From: JBBIMS01 sp964531645
GTDB taxonomy: Bacteria > Acidobacteriota > Aminicenantia > JBFLYD01 > JBBIMS01
Assembly (NCBI GenBank): GCA_964531645.1
Contig: CAZHEF010000029.1
Location: 1-35,255, forward strand
Length of the DNA: 35,255 bases
Direction of reading: 5' to 3'
Shown piece after piece: positions 32,675 to 35,255 of the stretch. Numbering within the stretch: the stretch's first letter is position 1; every line of letters starts with the position of its first letter. A program made the translations under genes and the position numbers. The notes under the pieces were generated by a model. That model was not told where the DNA came from. It saw only the letters and a program-made list of their open reading frames with translations, and did not search any database.

Positions 32675-34078
32675 TTGAGAGTAATTTTTCAAAAGAAGAT
32701 TCCAGGTTTTTTCCTTTTCCTTGTTATAGGAGACATAATCTCTATTGCGATTTCTATTGTGATATCTTACTATTTAAGAATTATTTTGCCATCCTCCAAA
32801 GGAATTTTCCCCTTCCGCTATTATGCTGAAACCCTTCCCCTTTTCATATTCTTGAATCTTTTAATCGCATCTTCTTTAGGACTTTATAAGGTAAAGTTTA
32901 AGAGACTTCTTTCCGAGGAAACCCTTAACATTTTTGTTTCGTCTTTTTTAACCGTTGTATTTATTGTAGCAATTATAAGCTACTTCGGAACTTATATGAA
33001 TGGAGATACTTATTTTGAAATTTCCCGTTTATTCCTTTTAATCTATATTTTCATTTCAGCACTTTTCATGCTCGGGATAAGGAAAATTGGTCACTTCTGG
33101 CTTGAAGGGTTCTATTTTCCCAAAAATAAGATAAACATTGCAATTTCCGGATATAATGAATTAGGAAAGCTGGTTTCTGAGAGAATAAAAAAACTTGAAA
33201 GATTTGGAATGAATTTCTGTGGATTTATAGATGATAAATCTTCTGGAGAAGAAATAATTGGAAAAACCGAGGACTTGAAAAGAATTATAAATGAAAAGAA
33301 AATAAACGAGATATTTATAACATTACCTTTTGAGGAGTCATCAAAAATAAAAAAGATAATAGAGATTTCCAATGATCTCCTCGTTGATACTCGCCTTGTA
33401 ATAGACCTTCTTCACGAGATCCCTTTCAGCTCGAAGATAGAAAACTTTGAAGGAATTCCTGTTCTAAATGTAATGGAGATACCTTTAAGGGGATGGGGGA
33501 TGGTTATAAAAAGGGTTATGGATATAGTTATATCTTTGATGGGTTTAATTTTACTACTCCCTTTTTTCCCTTTGATAGCATTTCTTATTAAGACTACCTC
33601 AAAAGGAAAAGTTTTTTATGTGCAGGAAAGGTTTGGAATGGACGGAAAAATTTTTAAGCTTTACAAATTCAGAACAATGATTGAAAATGCTGAGAAGAAT
33701 ACAGGTCCTGTTTGGGCTTCTGACAAAGATCCAAGAGTGACGCCAGTCGGGAAATTTTTAAGAAAATTTAGTATAGATGAAATTCCCCAACTTATAAATG
33801 TTTTGAAAGGTGATATGAGCCTTGTAGGTCCAAGACCGGAAAGACCATATTTTGTTGAGTCTTTCAGGGAGAAAGTTCCTCGCTATATGCTGAGACATAA
33901 AGTTAAGAGCGGAATCACAGGATGGGCACAGGTTCATGGTTTGAGGGGGAATACCCCCCTTGAAGAAAGGATTAAGTATGATCTTTACTACATTGAGAAC
34001 TGGTCTGTATTTCTTGACATAAAAATAATATGGATGACCCTCTGGAAAGGTTTTATCGACAGAAGGGCGAAGATTTAA
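32675..34078 (+). CDS. Polyprenyl-phosphate sugar-1-phosphate transferase (WcaJ/WbaP-like)
   Basis: This enzyme starts repeat-unit synthesis by moving a sugar-1-phosphate to undecaprenyl phosphate. Four N-terminal membrane segments (within about 10-130) and a CoA-binding-like domain (about 150-265) precede a fifth segment (around 285-305) and the conserved catalytic C-terminus: KFRTMIENAE, FSIDEIPQLINVLKGDMSLV-GPRPE (386-389 PRPE) and the closing W-A-Q-V-x-G-LRG block. The start is TTG, chosen because AAGGAG lies 8 nt upstream and the ATG nearby is out of frame. It closes the operon, though it acts first. Confidence 0.94.
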   Translation: MRVIFQKKIPGFFLFLVIGDIISIAISIVISYYLRIILPSSKGIFPFRYYAETLPLFIFLNLLIASSLGLYKVKFKRLLSEETLNIFVSSFLTVVFIVAIISYFGTYMNGDTYFEISRLFLLIYIFISALFMLGIRKIGHFWLEGFYFPKNKINIAISGYNELGKLVSERIKKLERFGMNFCGFIDDKSSGEEIIGKTEDLKRIINEKKINEIFITLPFEESSKIKKIIEISNDLLVDTRLVIDLLHEIPFSSKIENFEGIPVLNVMEIPLRGWGMVIKRVMDIVISLMGLILLLPFFPLIAFLIKTTSKGKVFYVQERFGMDGKIFKLYKFRTMIENAEKNTGPVWASDKDPRVTPVGKFLRKFSIDEIPQLINVLKGDMSLVGPRPERPYFVESFREKVPRYMLRHKVKSGITGWAQVHGLRGNTPLEERIKYDLYYIENWSVFLDIKIIWMTLWKGFIDRRAKI

Positions 34079-34088
34079 TCAAATTTCT

Positions 34089-35162
34089 TCACGGTTTCCA
34101 GTTGAGATGCTTTTTTTCAATTTTCTCAGAAATAGCTTTCCATTCTTCAATAGAAATATGCCTAAATATTTCGACAATATCAGGATCGAACTGAGTCTCT
34201 GAGCATTTCAATATTTCATCATAGGTGTACTCATAAGAGAATGCTTTTCTGTAGGGTCTTTCAGATGTCATTGCATCTAAAGTATCTGCAACAGCAAAAA
34301 GCCTTGCTTCAATAGGAATCGCGTTTCCTTTCTTTCCGAAGGGATATCCTTTACCGTCAAATCTTTCATGATGAAAAAGGACAATTTTTCCAGGATTTTC
34401 GAGTTCCCTAATCCCTTTTATTATATTGTAACCAAAAATGGGATGTTTTTTCATTATTTCCCATTCTTCTGCGGTTAGTTTAGAGGGTTTCCTGAGAATT
34501 GAGTCGGGAACTCCAATTTTTCCAATGTCATGAATCAGAGCTCCTCTTTCTATATCCAGTAATTCTTCCTGGCTGGAAATTCCATAATCTTTTGCAAGCT
34601 TCAGAGTGAAGAATCTGACTCTCTGGGAATGGAAACCAGTTTCTATATCTCTTGTATCGAGAGCATACACAAAGGACTCAAGAGTTTTCTCATAAGTGAG
34701 AGAGATTTCCTGCATCGCAAGCCTTAACTCTTCTGTTCTTTTTTTAACCATTAATTCGAGATTTTTCTGATAATTTATGTTTTCAATGATAATTCTTCTT
34801 TTCTCAAGAGCTCTTTCTACATTTATAAGAACTTCCTGAAGCTTGAATGGTTTTATTACATATCCGTAAGCACCCATTGTCAGAGCTTCAATTGCTACAT
34901 TTACATCTTTTACAGCTGTAATCATTATGACAGCAGTAAGGTCATCGACCTGTTTTATATTTTTTAATAACTCCAGACCTCCCATTACTGGCATCCTTAT
35001 ATCTGATATTATAAGATCAAAACCATTATTTCTGAACTTCTCTAGTGCTTCTGTTCCATCTCCAGCGGTATCGCACATGAATCCCTCTGTTCTGAGAAAA
35101 TCAGAGAGTAACTCCCTTACTCCCTCTTCGTCATCAACAATTAAAATTCTTTCTTTTTTCAT
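34089..35162 (-). CDS. Response regulator with HD-GYP c-di-GMP phosphodiesterase domain
   Basis: The receiver domain (1-120) has D10-D11, phospho-acceptor D54 and K104. A coiled-coil linker (about 125-160) joins an HD-GYP domain (about 160-345) with H211-D212, H240, H264-H265, the GYP triad at 272-274 and D293, so all metal ligands of an active RpfG-type phosphodiesterase are present. It is expected to hydrolyse c-di-GMP on phosphorylation. No kinase or cyclase gene lies in the window. It converges on the polysaccharide operon (10-nt gap), a process that c-di-GMP often controls. Confidence 0.94.
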   Translation of the reverse strand: MKKERILIVDDEEGVRELLSDFLRTEGFMCDTAGDGTEALEKFRNNGFDLIISDIRMPVMGGLELLKNIKQVDDLTAVIMITAVKDVNVAIEALTMGAYGYVIKPFKLQEVLINVERALEKRRIIIENINYQKNLELMVKKRTEELRLAMQEISLTYEKTLESFVYALDTRDIETGFHSQRVRFFTLKLAKDYGISSQEELLDIERGALIHDIGKIGVPDSILRKPSKLTAEEWEIMKKHPIFGYNIIKGIRELENPGKIVLFHHERFDGKGYPFGKKGNAIPIEARLFAVADTLDAMTSERPYRKAFSYEYTYDEILKCSETQFDPDIVEIFRHISIEEWKAISEKIEKKHLNWKP

Positions 35163-35170
35163 AAAAGATA

Positions 35171-35199
35171 ACTATAAAACATTTGAAGAGAAATGTAAA
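35171..35199 (-). promoter_or_regulatory. Promoter of the HD-GYP regulator, leaderless type
   Basis: On the minus strand TTTACA (complement of 35194-35199) is followed by a 17-nt spacer and TATAGT (complement of 35171-35176). The -10 box ends 8 nt before the ATG and there is no Shine-Dalgarno. Beyond this, to 35255, I see nothing further. Confidence 0.55.
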
Positions 35200-35255
35200 T
35201 AAAACCCAGAAATTCCGCAAATTAGATTTTCAGGTTAAGAACTTTCTTTATAAAT

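Overview
The window is a 35 kb AT-rich (roughly one-third G+C by eye) piece of a bacterial chromosome. It carries mostly housekeeping and envelope genes, with no rRNA, tRNA, phage or intact insertion sequence that I can see. A von Willebrand-like protein of the 'VWFA-related Acidobacterial' type, a six-bladed beta-propeller next to a Cys-rich exported peptide, PIG-L and class II PurE genes, and many signalling genes point to an Acidobacteriota/Aminicenantes-like anaerobe. That placement is an inference from gene content only.

Layout. (1) 152-1865: larC (nickel-pincer cofactor) and folE (GTP cyclohydrolase I). (2) 1974-5975, minus strand: formate-tetrahydrofolate ligase, a class II (AIR carboxylase type) PurE and an OPT-family transporter. 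(3) 5976-6430: a gene-free spacer of short-period degenerate repeats. (4) 6431-9429, minus: a PHP phosphoesterase, a divergent polysaccharide deacetylase and an S41-like protein that has lost its catalytic Ser and Lys. (5) 9555-11834: an ECF sigma factor split over two frames at a dnaX-like slippery site, its zinc-finger anti-sigma factor and a membrane bactofilin-like protein. (6) 11895-12764: a PIG-L deacetylase. (7) 13292-17815: a redox-type signalling locus with an Fe-S/[FeFe]-hydrogenase-like histidine kinase, an NtrC-type regulator and, behind a likely sigma-54 promoter, a second response regulator with a duplicated four-cysteine module. (8) 18115-19996: a TPR lipoprotein-like/exported protein and a Xer recombinase. 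(9) 20280-25789, minus: an accessory block with a radical SAM protein, a frameshifted sigma factor, a damaged membrane-anchored thioredoxin-like gene, an exported beta-propeller, a 12-cysteine secreted peptide and a truncated VWFA-like protein. (10) 26013-28308: malic enzyme and O6-methylguanine methyltransferase. (11) 28305-34078: four GT4 glycosyltransferases and a polyprenyl-phosphate sugar-1-phosphate transferase, tightly packed as one exopolysaccharide/O-antigen operon. (12) 34089-35162, minus: an HD-GYP response regulator.

The best candidates for something undescribed are the Fe-S kinase with the Cys-module response regulator, the sigma factor with a dnaX-phase A AAA AAG frameshift site, and the sigma/redoxin/propeller/Cys-peptide/radical SAM block. 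Two recurrent structural themes also run through the window. Several genes have a -10 box only 5-11 nt before the start codon and no Shine-Dalgarno, which suggests leaderless messages. Families of A/T-rich or GAAGAGC/GCAAGA word repeats fill spacers and in places supply the 5' ends of genes.
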